Below are positions 1 to 6,498 of a stretch of 22,689 nt of DNA, piece after piece; position 1 is the stretch's first letter; each line of letters opens with the position of its first letter. The notes under the pieces were generated by a model, which was not told where the DNA came from, did not search any database, and worked only from the letters and a program-made list of their open reading frames with translations. A program made the translations under genes and the position numbers. This DNA comes from JBBTQZ01 sp038065435 (GTDB taxonomy: Bacteria > Patescibacteriota > Minisyncoccia > Phycocordibacterales > WO2-35-19). The stretch lies in contig JBBTQZ010000059.1 in the NCBI GenBank assembly GCA_038065435.1, forward strand, positions 1 to 22,689, in the 5' to 3' direction.

Positions 1-1
1 T

Positions 2-838
2 TTGGATACCAAGGAAGAAGATTTTGTAACTCAATTTTTAACCGCGAGTACTCATTCGGATCTTCTGTTCTTTACCGATCGTGGCAAAGCTTACCAGATA
101 AAGATGTACGATATACCGGAAGGTAAGCGAGCTACTAGAGGCAAATCCATAATGAATTTTCTCTCTCTTTCCGAGGGAGAGAGGGTCACATCTATTTTGC
201 CTATACCGAAAAACGTCAAAGAAAACAAAGACCTCTCTCTTCTTATGATAACTTCCGATGGTGTGGGTAAGAGAGTGAGTGCTGGCAGTTTCCACGATGT
301 TCGCACTAGCGGTATCATAGCCATCAAACTTCAGGATAGGGATAAGCTGGTCTCAGTTTCTCCAGTAGAAAAAGGTGACTCGTGTATTTTGGTCACTGCC
401 AAAGGACAATCCATAAGGTTCAAAGAAAGCGATGTCCGAGAGATGGGCAGACAAGCAGGGGGAGTGAGAACTATAAAGCTTGATAAGGGTGACCATATTA
501 TAGGCGCTCACAGGGTGAAAAAATCTGCCGAAAGTACTGCCCATATACTAGTAGTCGGAGCAAATGGCTATGGTAAGAAAACTATAATAAGTGAATACAA
601 AATCCAAAAACGAGGGGGGAGTGGTATAAAGACAGCTAGTGTGACAGCAAAAACGGGTGAGATAATCGCTTCGGCTGTGGTCACTGGTGAAGAAGAAGAG
701 GCTGTCGCTATGTCTAAGAAGAGTCAAGTTATTCGCCTCGCTCTTTCTGAAATTCCTTCTCTTGGTCGTTCTACTCAAGGCGTTCGTATCATGAAGCTCC
801 GCGATGGTGACTTCATCGCTTCCTTCATTTGCCTTTAA
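2..838 (+). CDS. gyrA: DNA gyrase subunit A, C-terminal beta-propeller part (5' end outside window)
   Basis: This is the C-terminal DNA-wrapping domain of GyrA, which introduces negative supercoils together with GyrB. The readable part (278 codons) begins inside the gene, so the TTG at position 2 is not a true start. Propeller-blade signatures are clear: EDFVTQFLTASTHSDLLFFT, then YDIPEGKRATRGK (about residues 36-48), a GyrA-box-like KRGGSG (203-208) preceded by EYKIQ, and a last blade with GRSTQGVRIMKLRDGD (255-270). The GyrA box favours GyrA over ParC; it has Ser where Lys is usual (RRGGKG). The protein ends at ICL with no acidic tail. The N-terminal breakage-reunion domain with the catalytic Tyr lies upstream of the window. 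Identification is confident. Confidence 0.93.
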   Translation: MDTKEEDFVTQFLTASTHSDLLFFTDRGKAYQIKMYDIPEGKRATRGKSIMNFLSLSEGERVTSILPIPKNVKENKDLSLLMITSDGVGKRVSAGSFHDVRTSGIIAIKLQDRDKLVSVSPVEKGDSCILVTAKGQSIRFKESDVREMGRQAGGVRTIKLDKGDHIIGAHRVKKSAESTAHILVVGANGYGKKTIISEYKIQKRGGSGIKTASVTAKTGEIIASAVVTGEEEEAVAMSKKSQVIRLALSEIPSLGRSTQGVRIMKLRDGDFIASFICL

Positions 839-884
839 AATCACACCACACTAAAAAGTCAAAGGGTATCTCTGCCATTCGTTT

Positions 885-1613
885 ATGGAAATTTCTTTAA
901 TTCAATTAAATATCGAGAAAAATAAGCATCTTGAACGTATCCTACTTTTTTTATCAAAACAAATACCGGATGTTGTTTGTCTGCAAGAACTTCGAGAATC
1001 TGATATTTCGGTAATTACCAAATTACTCGGTGGATATTATTTTTTTATTCCAAGGCATTTGAATGTAGAAAATAGTATTTCGATTGCTGAAGGGATTGGG
1101 ATTTTTTCAAAGTTTCCAATTAAGAAGAGTAATGTTGAATATTATCGTGGAGGTGAAGAAAATTTGTTTATTTTTGATCGCGCTAGTCCAGAAACGAAAA
1201 GGAAAACTCAAAATTATCCAATAATAATTTGTGATATAGAAAAAGAAGGAATTTTGTTTAGGATTGCGACTACTCACTTCACTTGGACGCCAGATGGCGA
1301 ATCGGATGATTTTCAAAGACAAGATTTGAAAAAAATGCTTGAAATTCTTAATAATTATGGAGACTTGGTTTTGTGTGGAGATTTCAATGCTCCAAGAGGT
1401 GGAGAAATCTTTGGAATTATTGCTAAAAAATTTACTGACAATGTACCCCCCAAATATACCACAAGTATTGATGGAAAATTTCATAGAGCGGGCTATTTAG
1501 AACGAATGGTTGACGGTATTTTTAGTACCTGTAATTACAAAGTCTCTGAAGTTGAAATGATCAATGGTCTAAGTGACCACTGTGCGCTTGTTGCTAAAAT
1601 AATTAGAAGTTAG
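885..1613 (+). CDS. Endonuclease/exonuclease/phosphatase (EEP) family protein
   Basis: A 242-aa metal-dependent phosphoesterase of the EEP (DNase I / exonuclease III-like) fold. The family motifs occur in order: QLNIE (Asn9), VVCLQEL (Glu35), TTHFTW (His131), CGDFNAP (Asp166, Asn168) and LSDHCALV (Asp231, His232). These supply the metal-binding Glu and the catalytic Asp/Asn/His residues, so the enzyme should be active. There is no signal peptide or membrane segment, so it is probably cytoplasmic. Members hydrolyse DNA, RNA caps, phosphoinositides or sugar phosphates, and the substrate cannot be read from sequence. It starts 46 bp after gyrA without a visible Shine-Dalgarno sequence. Isoleucine is mostly ATT here, unlike the ATA-rich core genes, which hints at separate ancestry. 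Confidence 0.82.
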   Translation: MEISLIQLNIEKNKHLERILLFLSKQIPDVVCLQELRESDISVITKLLGGYYFFIPRHLNVENSISIAEGIGIFSKFPIKKSNVEYYRGGEENLFIFDRASPETKRKTQNYPIIICDIEKEGILFRIATTHFTWTPDGESDDFQRQDLKKMLEILNNYGDLVLCGDFNAPRGGEIFGIIAKKFTDNVPPKYTTSIDGKFHRAGYLERMVDGIFSTCNYKVSEVEMINGLSDHCALVAKIIRS

Positions 1614-1632
1614 AAACTACCCCATCTAAGTG

Positions 1633-2361
1633 TCAAATTTTTTCATGTTTATATTTGGCAAGGACTGTTCTTGACAGTTCACAGGCATTGGAATTTTTAT
1701 TGAGTGGGATGGTATAATATTTTATACTGAGGACGCGCCTCGGCATATTTTTTGTAAATAAATTATTTTGTTTTATAAAGTTTTCTGTTGAATTAAAGAC
1801 CGTTATTAAAAAATCTTTTGTGAGTATTGGATTGTTTCTTTGGTTTACGTAATCTGCGTAACTACTCCATTTATAATTAATGAGTTTTTCCACTAAACGA
1901 TCTTTTATTGGGTTAGAGTGTATATAATTGCTGACCCACATTAACTGGTCGTTTGATTCTATAATTACGGATTTAAACCTATCTTGAAAAACATGACCAA
2001 CTCTACGATATTTTTTATTCATGTACATAGAATAACTAGTACAAACTTTGTGCATAAATTTTGAAATAGGAATTTCACTGCATTGCTCAATTAGTAAATG
2101 AAAATGATTTTTCATAAGACAAAAAGCATGTATTTTGAATGAATTTTCCGGAAAACTTTTTATTTGTGTACGCGATTTTGGGGAAGTCGTCATTTCTGAT
2201 TCATCCAAGACTTCTTTTTTTATTTTTAATACCAAACCTAAACGGCGCAAAAATATTCTACAATCCTGATTGTCTAAAAATACATCTTCTCTATTATTAC
2301 CTCTATTAAATATATGGTAAATTTCTCCAACAGCATTATTTTTGTAGTCTCTTCTTTTCAT
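1633..2361 (-). CDS. REP-associated tyrosine transposase (RAYT, Y1/HUH family)
   Basis: A single-strand DNA transposase of the IS200/IS605-related TnpA_REP group. Motifs (242-aa numbering from the chosen start) are YHIFNRGNNREDVF near the N-terminus, the HUH metal motif NHFHLLIE (His86, His88), VFQDRFKS, the catalytic-Tyr segment VSNYIHSNP (Tyr146) and YKWSSYADY. The ATG at 2361 (MKRRDYKN) is chosen. The upstream in-frame ATG at 2397 would make the protein begin inside a copy of the neighbouring palindrome, encoding LRRVLS, and lacks a ribosome site. AGGA lies 11 nt before 2361. Near the C-terminus the frame runs through another copy of the palindrome (1723-1747), encoding PRRVLS, so the last ~35 residues may be a later extension. 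It is a domesticated or single-copy type element: no IS flanks other than the palindromes are seen. Confidence 0.87.
   Translation of the reverse strand: MKRRDYKNNAVGEIYHIFNRGNNREDVFLDNQDCRIFLRRLGLVLKIKKEVLDESEMTTSPKSRTQIKSFPENSFKIHAFCLMKNHFHLLIEQCSEIPISKFMHKVCTSYSMYMNKKYRRVGHVFQDRFKSVIIESNDQLMWVSNYIHSNPIKDRLVEKLINYKWSSYADYVNQRNNPILTKDFLITVFNSTENFIKQNNLFTKNMPRRVLSIKYYTIPLNKNSNACELSRTVLAKYKHEKI
1723..1747. repeat. REP-like palindrome, copy 1 (inside the RAYT coding region)
   Basis: Left arm TATACTGAGG, loop ACGCG, right arm CCTCGGCATA. It shares the AGGACGCGCCT core with the two copies upstream of the transposase gene. The right arm has two transitions relative to the perfect copy at 2426-2450. 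It lies within the 3' end of the transposase frame. Confidence 0.75.
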
Positions 2362-2377
2362 TTTTAATATTATCCTA

Positions 2378-2394
2378 CTTAGGACGCGCCTAAG
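2378..2394. repeat. REP-like palindrome, copy 2 (just upstream of the RAYT start)
   Basis: Arms CTTAGG and CCTAAG around the loop ACGCG, giving a perfect 6-bp stem with the same AGGACGCGCCT core as copies 1 and 3. It sits 17 bp upstream of the chosen transposase start. Confidence 0.75.
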
Positions 2395-2425
2395 CAATTA
2401 AATATGTTGATAAATATAAACTAAA

Positions 2426-2450
2426 TATACTGAGGACGCGCCTCAGTATA
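2426..2450. repeat. REP-like palindrome, copy 3 (perfect 10-bp arms)
   Basis: Arms TATACTGAGG and CCTCAGTATA are exact reverse complements around the 5-base loop ACGCG. This is the best-preserved copy, lying between the transposase and the solute-binding protein gene. RAYT enzymes are known to bind and cut palindromes of this kind, so it is the likely cognate REP. Confidence 0.8.
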
Positions 2451-2504
2451 TTGAGATTTTTTTAAAAAGTAATACACTGTTTTGTTATTTTGCAAATAAA
2501 TCTT

Positions 2505-2513
2505 TGGTATAAT
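2505..2513 (+). promoter_or_regulatory. Extended -10 promoter, predicted leaderless start
   Basis: TGG followed by TATAAT is an extended -10 box. The -10 ends 7 bp before the ATG at 2521, so transcription should begin at or next to the start codon. No convincing -35 is seen at 16-18 bp. It would drive the solute-binding protein and the pilin-like block. Confidence 0.6.
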
Positions 2514-2520
2514 ATTTCCA

Positions 2521-3807
2521 ATGACAAAATTTCAGCTGATACTCACTGGTATATTCGGAGTTTTTATAATAGGAGGAGTGATAGTTTTTTCTGCTTACAG
2601 AGGAAGCTCTGAGCAAAAGGTTACTGTAGAAGTGTGGGGTACTCTGCCGGCCAATATTTTTAATCGGATCATAGAAACTACAAGATTTTATAATAGCGAA
2701 GATATAGGAGTGGTCTATACAGAAAAATCTGAAGAGGAGTTTGACCAGAGTTTTATAGAAGCTTTAGCTTCTGGGATAGGCCCGGATCTTTTCCTTCTTT
2801 CTTCGGACAAAATAATAAAACATCTGAACAAAATACTCCTAATACCGAACCAAGTATTCACCGAAAGACAATTCAAGGATACTTTCATAGAAGGAGCAGA
2901 AACGTTTAGATCTCCAGAGGGTACTATAGCCATGCCTGTAAGCGTGGACCCGCTAGTCATGTATTGGAACAGGAGTATTTTCAATGAAGCTCGTGTGACG
3001 CAGCCGCCGAAGTATTGGGATGAATTTTATTCTTTAGCCAAGACCATCACTCAAAAAGATGGAGCTCTCAACATACAAAGAAGCGCTGTAGCTATGGGCG
3101 AGTACGCCAACATTTCTCATGCCAAAGAGATCATTTCTACTCTCGCTATGCAAGCGGGTACTTCAATAACTGATAAATGGCAGAACGGTAGGATACAAAG
3201 TGTTTTTAATTTCAATACTGAAAATAAGCCAGTTATGCCAGCTTTTGCGGCGGTGAGCTTCTACACCGAATTTAGCAACCCAGCCAAATCTTCTTATTCT
3301 TGGAATCGCTCCTTGCCTCTTTCTAACAATTACTTTTTGAGTGGGGATCTCGCTCTGTATTTTGGTTATGCGAGCGAGCTTTCTCTCCTTCAATATAAAA
3401 ACCCAAATCTCAATTTCGATGTAGCCAAAGTACCATCTTCGCGCGATCAGAGCGATTTCGATGTATTTGGCAAGTTTTGGGGCCTAGCCATCACCAAATC
3501 TTCCAAAGTGCAAAATGCCGCTTATACTGTAGCTTCTACTCTTTCTTTAGAGACTGCCGAAGATTGGAGTGAAGCTACTAGTTTACCCCCCGTGAGGAGG
3601 AACCTACTTTCGCGCAAACAAACCGATAGTTATAAGAGCGTTTTCTATGATGGCGCTATAAGAGCAAGAGGCTGGCTAGATCCTGAACCAAAGTCATCTG
3701 ATTCTGCTTTTCGCAACATGATAGAGTCCATCACAAGTGGGCGCTCTAGTATATCCGACGCTATAACAGGCGCAAGTACCGAGCTCAATGCTCTTCTCGC
3801 AAAATAA
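2521..3807 (+). CDS. Membrane-anchored extracellular solute-binding protein (family 1 / MalE-like)
   Basis: A 428-aa periplasmic-binding-protein-fold protein, held on the outer face of the membrane by an N-terminal helix (residues about 5-26) rather than by a lipobox Cys. Features of ABC sugar-binding proteins are the VTVEVWGTLPANIFNRII opening, the SGIGPDLFLLSSDKI segment, the MPVSVDPLVMYWNRSIFNEA hinge region, PPKYWDEFYSLAKTIT, and a SDFDVFGKFWGLAITKSSK segment before the C-terminal helices. No permease or ATPase gene is nearby. Instead it heads a co-directional block of seven small pilin-like genes, the first starting 8 bp after its stop. It may therefore serve ligand capture or sensing at a surface structure instead of classical transport; that role is inference. 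The fold assignment is confident, the ligand unknown. Confidence 0.85.
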   Translation: MTKFQLILTGIFGVFIIGGVIVFSAYRGSSEQKVTVEVWGTLPANIFNRIIETTRFYNSEDIGVVYTEKSEEEFDQSFIEALASGIGPDLFLLSSDKIIKHLNKILLIPNQVFTERQFKDTFIEGAETFRSPEGTIAMPVSVDPLVMYWNRSIFNEARVTQPPKYWDEFYSLAKTITQKDGALNIQRSAVAMGEYANISHAKEIISTLAMQAGTSITDKWQNGRIQSVFNFNTENKPVMPAFAAVSFYTEFSNPAKSSYSWNRSLPLSNNYFLSGDLALYFGYASELSLLQYKNPNLNFDVAKVPSSRDQSDFDVFGKFWGLAITKSSKVQNAAYTVASTLSLETAEDWSEATSLPPVRRNLLSRKQTDSYKSVFYDGAIRARGWLDPEPKSSDSAFRNMIESITSGRSSISDAITGASTELNALLAK

Positions 3808-3815
3808 TTAACAAA

Positions 3816-4262
3816 ATGCTTACATCGTTCAATACAAAATTAAGTAGCAATACGAAAAATCTGATTTCTCTTGCTTTGTGCTTATTTTTTATTACCATCA
3901 CCCTTCTTCCCATTTTTGTAGATGCTCTCGGTCCAAAAGGCCCCATCATACCCCCTTGCGGACAAAAAGATGTTACTGGCAAGCTTGCCCCAGAGTGTGG
4001 TTTTGACGATCTTATAACGCTTATAAACAACATCATCAACACTCTCATATGGCTTGCCGTACCTGTGGCGACCGCTGTATTTGCTTGGGCAGGTATAACC
4101 ATGCTTATGCACCCGACCAACCCCGGCAAAAGAACCGAAGCCATAAATATGATGAAAAATGTAGGTATAGGCTTGGTGGTAATACTTAGCGCTTGGATAG
4201 TCACTACCACTCTAACTAAGGTTTTGTTTACAGATAAAGTGCCCATACTGATCAATCCATAA
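3816..4262 (+). CDS. T4SS pilin-like small membrane protein, paralogue 1
   Basis: A 148-aa protein, the longest of seven tandem paralogues. It has a signal-like hydrophobic stretch (residues about 16-36), an extracytoplasmic segment with two Cys (PPCGQKD and PECGFDD), then two membrane helices (about 66-88 and 110-135) joined by a short charged loop, HPTNPGKRTEAINMMKN. This helix-loop-helix arrangement is that of the VirB2/TrbC-like 'T4SS pilin' family common in CPR genomes. It begins 8 bp after the solute-binding protein and is probably cotranscribed with it. Its second helix is more diverged from the GVVGIFV...WG consensus than in later copies. The family assignment is by topology and resemblance; whether it assembles into a filament is unknown. 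Confidence 0.7.
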   Translation: MLTSFNTKLSSNTKNLISLALCLFFITITLLPIFVDALGPKGPIIPPCGQKDVTGKLAPECGFDDLITLINNIINTLIWLAVPVATAVFAWAGITMLMHPTNPGKRTEAINMMKNVGIGLVVILSAWIVTTTLTKVLFTDKVPILINP

Positions 4263-4300
4263 ATTTATAAATATTTCAAAAATACTTTAATTTCTAAAAA

Positions 4301-4309
4301 TGCTAAAAT
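4301..4309 (+). promoter_or_regulatory. Possible extended -10 promoter within the pilin block
   Basis: TGC followed by TAAAAT, ending 12 bp before the ATG at 4322. A start here would give a leader of about 6 nt. It lies in the 59-bp AT-rich gap between paralogues 1 and 2, and no clear -35 is seen. Confidence 0.4.
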
Positions 4310-4321
4310 AAAAACACAAAA

Positions 4322-4747
4322 ATGCACAAAAATATTATTTTAAAAAACCTACTCTCTCTCGCCATAATACTAATAGTATTTTCTCCAAGTATTATCGCTG
4401 CTCAAACCAATCCTCCACCAGGAGGAGCACAACAGCCGTCCGTAAATCCTATAAACTTTAGAATAAAGATAGACAATCCTTTTAATTGCGGTGGTCAAAG
4501 CCCTTGCACCATAGAGAGCTTCATAAGAGTTATCATAAGAGACATACTTATACCTATCGGTGGGGTGATAGCAGTGATAATGATAATGTATGCCGGCTTT
4601 CTTTATGTTACAGCCGGAGGGGACACTACTAAAATAAAGAAAGCTCACGATGCTCTCCTTTGGTCAGTAATAGGCGCCGCCATACTTCTTGGAGCGTGGG
4701 TTATATCGACAGCCATAGAAGGCACCATAAAGGCTCTTAGCAAATAA
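4322..4747 (+). CDS. T4SS pilin-like small membrane protein, paralogue 2
   Basis: A 141-aa protein with an N-terminal signal peptide (hydrophobic core LLSLAIILIVFSPSIIAA, cleavage plausible after IIA-A), a Pro-rich linker, a Cys pair (NCGGQSPC, about residues 57-64) and two membrane helices (about 76-98 and 110-133) joined by AGGDTTKIKKAHDALLW. It keeps the family pattern of a Lys-rich loop followed by LLWSVIGAAILLGAWVI. The Cys pair could form an extracytoplasmic disulfide like that of paralogue 1. Of the seven it most resembles VirB2/TrbC pilins, with two helices and an exported N-terminus. Only 9 bp separate it from the next paralogue. Confidence 0.75.
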   Translation: MHKNIILKNLLSLAIILIVFSPSIIAAQTNPPPGGAQQPSVNPINFRIKIDNPFNCGGQSPCTIESFIRVIIRDILIPIGGVIAVIMIMYAGFLYVTAGGDTTKIKKAHDALLWSVIGAAILLGAWVISTAIEGTIKALSK

Positions 4748-4756
4748 ACACACACC

Positions 4757-5044
4757 ATGCCTCCCCAACCACAAGATCTAAACGCTGTAATAAAACTGTT
4801 TACAGACATAGGGCTCAAAATCATCCCCTTTCTTGGGGCAGTGGCTCTGTTCGTCTTTCTGCTTAGTGTGGGCAAGTTTATAAGAGCGAGTGGTAATGAA
4901 AAGGAGCTCAAAGATAGCAAGAAGCTCCTTATCTGGGGGGTCATAGGGATCTTCGTCCTCACTACCATATGGGGTATAATGGTTTTTATAAGAGGCGAAT
5001 TTGGGTTTAATAGCACATTCGGCATACCACAGATAAATATATAA
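4757..5044 (+). CDS. T4SS pilin-like small membrane protein, paralogue 3
   Basis: A 95-aa protein with no signal peptide. It has two membrane helices (about residues 19-41 and 55-76) linked by GKFIRASGNEKELKDSKK, then LLIWGVIGIFVLTTIWGIMVFIRGEFGF. The WGVIGIFV..TIWG...IRGE signature is shared with paralogues 4 to 6 and is the defining pattern of this local family. The N-terminal helix of paralogues 2, 5 and 6 (the signal peptide) is missing, so membrane insertion would differ. It is packed tightly behind paralogue 2, and both are presumably on the same message. Confidence 0.75.
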   Translation: MPPQPQDLNAVIKLFTDIGLKIIPFLGAVALFVFLLSVGKFIRASGNEKELKDSKKLLIWGVIGIFVLTTIWGIMVFIRGEFGFNSTFGIPQINI

Positions 5045-5100
5045 GTTAGAATAAGGAATAAAGAATAAGGAATTAAGCTAATAAAGAATTAGAAATTAAC

Positions 5101-5128
5101 TTGTCCGCCGATGAGGCGGAGCAAAATT
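5101..5128. repeat. Short palindromic repeat (TCCGCC hairpin) before paralogue 4
   Basis: TCCGCC and GGCGGA pair around GATGA, flanked by TTG and CAAAATT. This matches the hairpin units found in the rnpB insertions (9174-9206 and others) and at 11721-11749. It lies just before the true start of the next gene, and an in-frame ATG inside it is a false start. Confidence 0.65.
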
Positions 5129-5392
5129 ATGGGCATAGGACAACTAATAGATTCAGCAAATAGAATAGTCACTAGTACACTTATCCCCATAGCTTTTGCA
5201 CTTTGCCTATTGTACTTTTTCTGGGGTGTGGCAAAATACATCAAGAGCGAAGGCGAAGGCAAAGCAGAGGGTAGAAGTATAATGCTTTGGGGCATAGTCG
5301 GCCTCTTCGTCGCTTCCTCTATTTGGGGAATCGTGATCTTCATCCAAAAAGAGCTCAATTTACCTAAAGTTGATAATGTCCAAAAATTATAA
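5129..5392 (+). CDS. T4SS pilin-like small membrane protein, paralogue 4
   Basis: An 87-aa protein from the ATG at 5129 (MGIGQLIDSANRIVTSTLIP). The upstream in-frame ATG at 5111 is rejected because it lies inside the TCCGCC hairpin repeat and would add the repeat-encoded residues MRRSKI. There are two helices (about residues 14-35 and 52-74) with the connecting loop GVAKYIKSEGEGKAEGRSI and the signature MLWGIVGLFVASSIWGIVIFI. The loop is almost identical to that of paralogue 5, showing recent duplication. No signal peptide is present. The 84-bp gap before it holds locally repeated GAATAAGGAATAAAG sequence and the hairpin. Confidence 0.75.
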   Translation: MGIGQLIDSANRIVTSTLIPIAFALCLLYFFWGVAKYIKSEGEGKAEGRSIMLWGIVGLFVASSIWGIVIFIQKELNLPKVDNVQKL

Positions 5393-5416
5393 TTTATTTT
5401 TTATTAATAAATATTT

Positions 5417-5755
5417 ATGAAAAAAATACTTAAATTTGCTTCAATACTAACCCTTGTTCCGTTTTTTGCCAATGCATATTTGGATAAAGTAACAAACATA
5501 TCCGACGCTGCACTTTATATAGTGTCTAATACGTTAGTACCCCTTGCTTTCATACTCTCTATTTTATTGTTTTTCTGGGGTGTAGCAAAATATATAAAGA
5601 GCGAGGGAGATGGCAAGGCGGAAGGTAAAAATATAATGATATGGGGAGTTGTTGGTATTTTTGTTATATCATCTGTGTGGGGGCTAGTTGTCTTTATAAG
5701 AGGTGAATTAGACATACTTGGACTTACTGAAGGGGTGATACCAACAATAAGATAA
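5417..5755 (+). CDS. T4SS pilin-like small membrane protein, paralogue 5
   Basis: A 112-aa protein with a signal peptide (MKKILKFASILTLVPFFANA, cleavage plausible after ANA) followed by the two-helix core. The loop GVAKYIKSEGDGKAEGKNI is nearly the same as in paralogue 4, and the second helix reads IMIWGVVGIFVISSVWGLVVFIRGEL. After processing the mature protein would be about 92 residues, with Tyr/Leu at its N-terminus. It starts 24 bp after paralogue 4. The high similarity of the loop and second helix to paralogues 4 and 6 supports a tandem-duplication origin. Confidence 0.77.
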   Translation: MKKILKFASILTLVPFFANAYLDKVTNISDAALYIVSNTLVPLAFILSILLFFWGVAKYIKSEGDGKAEGKNIMIWGVVGIFVISSVWGLVVFIRGELDILGLTEGVIPTIR

Positions 5756-5851
5756 TAAAAGTTTCAGATAAAAATGTTATTATTAATCATAACGGTCGTT
5801 TAGTTAAAAAAGTATTAAAATTATAAATAAAATATTATTAAAAATAAAAAG

Positions 5852-6196
5852 ATGAAAAAAGTATTATTTGGAATAGTTGGTTTGTTTGCTTTGCCTTTCG
5901 TGGCTTCAGCAGAATTGGAGAACGTAGAGAGCATTATAAGTTCTATAGGAGATATAGTGGATTTACTTATACCTATAGTATTCGCCTTGGCCCTACTCTT
6001 CTTCTTCTGGGGAGTGGCTATGTACATATTCGGATCTGATGAAAGCAAAGTCAGCGCTAAAAAAACTATGCTCTGGGGTGTAGTAGCTATATTCGTTATG
6101 GCGGCTGTCTGGGGCTTGGTGAAATTTATAGGAGATGCTCTTGGAGTAGATACAGACCAAGGCGCAGTAGATGTAGATAGGCTCATACCCAATTAA
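5852..6196 (+). CDS. T4SS pilin-like small membrane protein, paralogue 6
   Basis: A 114-aa protein with a signal peptide (MKKVLFGIVGLFALPFVASA, cleavage plausible after ASA), then helix 1 with FALALLFFFWGVAMYIFGSD and helix 2 with TMLWGVVAIFVMAAVWGLVKFI, ending in an acidic tail DVDRLIPN. The loop is acidic then basic (GSDESKVSAKK), unlike the KSEGDGKAEG loop of paralogues 4 and 5. It follows a 96-bp AT-rich gap after paralogue 5, which could hold a separate promoter, but none is clear. Confidence 0.76.
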   Translation: MKKVLFGIVGLFALPFVASAELENVESIISSIGDIVDLLIPIVFALALLFFFWGVAMYIFGSDESKVSAKKTMLWGVVAIFVMAAVWGLVKFIGDALGVDTDQGAVDVDRLIPN

Positions 6197-6228
6197 GTCT
6201 CTAAAGAAGGTCATAACAAAATCCCATA

Positions 6229-6498
6229 ATGCCTGAAGTCAAAATTTTGCTTGGCAAAATAGCTGTTCATATATTGAATCCGATTATCTTTCTCGGCTTT
6301 GTGGTGGCTACCATTGTATTCTTCAAAGGCATCATAGGACTTATAGCCAATTCAGACGGGTCTGATCTCAAGAAACACAAAGATGCAGTGCTATATGGAA
6401 TAATCGGCCTTTTCGTTATGTTTAGCGTCTATGGCATATTGCGTTTGGTGCTCACTACCTTCAATATAGACATACCATCATTCTTCGGAGCGGCTTAA
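6229..6498 (+). CDS. T4SS pilin-like small membrane protein, paralogue 7
   Basis: The last copy, 89 aa, without a signal peptide. It has two helices (about residues 14-37 and 54-76) joined by ANSDGSDLKKHKDAV, followed by LYGIIGLFVMFSVYGILRLVL, in which the Trp positions of the family signature are replaced by Tyr. Its stop overlaps by 4 bp, tail to tail, with the stop of the minus-strand gene at 6495, so the plus-strand block ends here. It is the most diverged of the short copies. Confidence 0.72.
   Translation: MPEVKILLGKIAVHILNPIIFLGFVVATIVFFKGIIGLIANSDGSDLKKHKDAVLYGIIGLFVMFSVYGILRLVLTTFNIDIPSFFGAA

Noticed and set aside
2362..2397. Longer N-terminus for the RAYT gene starting at 2397
   Set aside because: The extra 12 residues come from the REP-like palindrome and there is no ribosome site; the MKRRDY start matches the family better.
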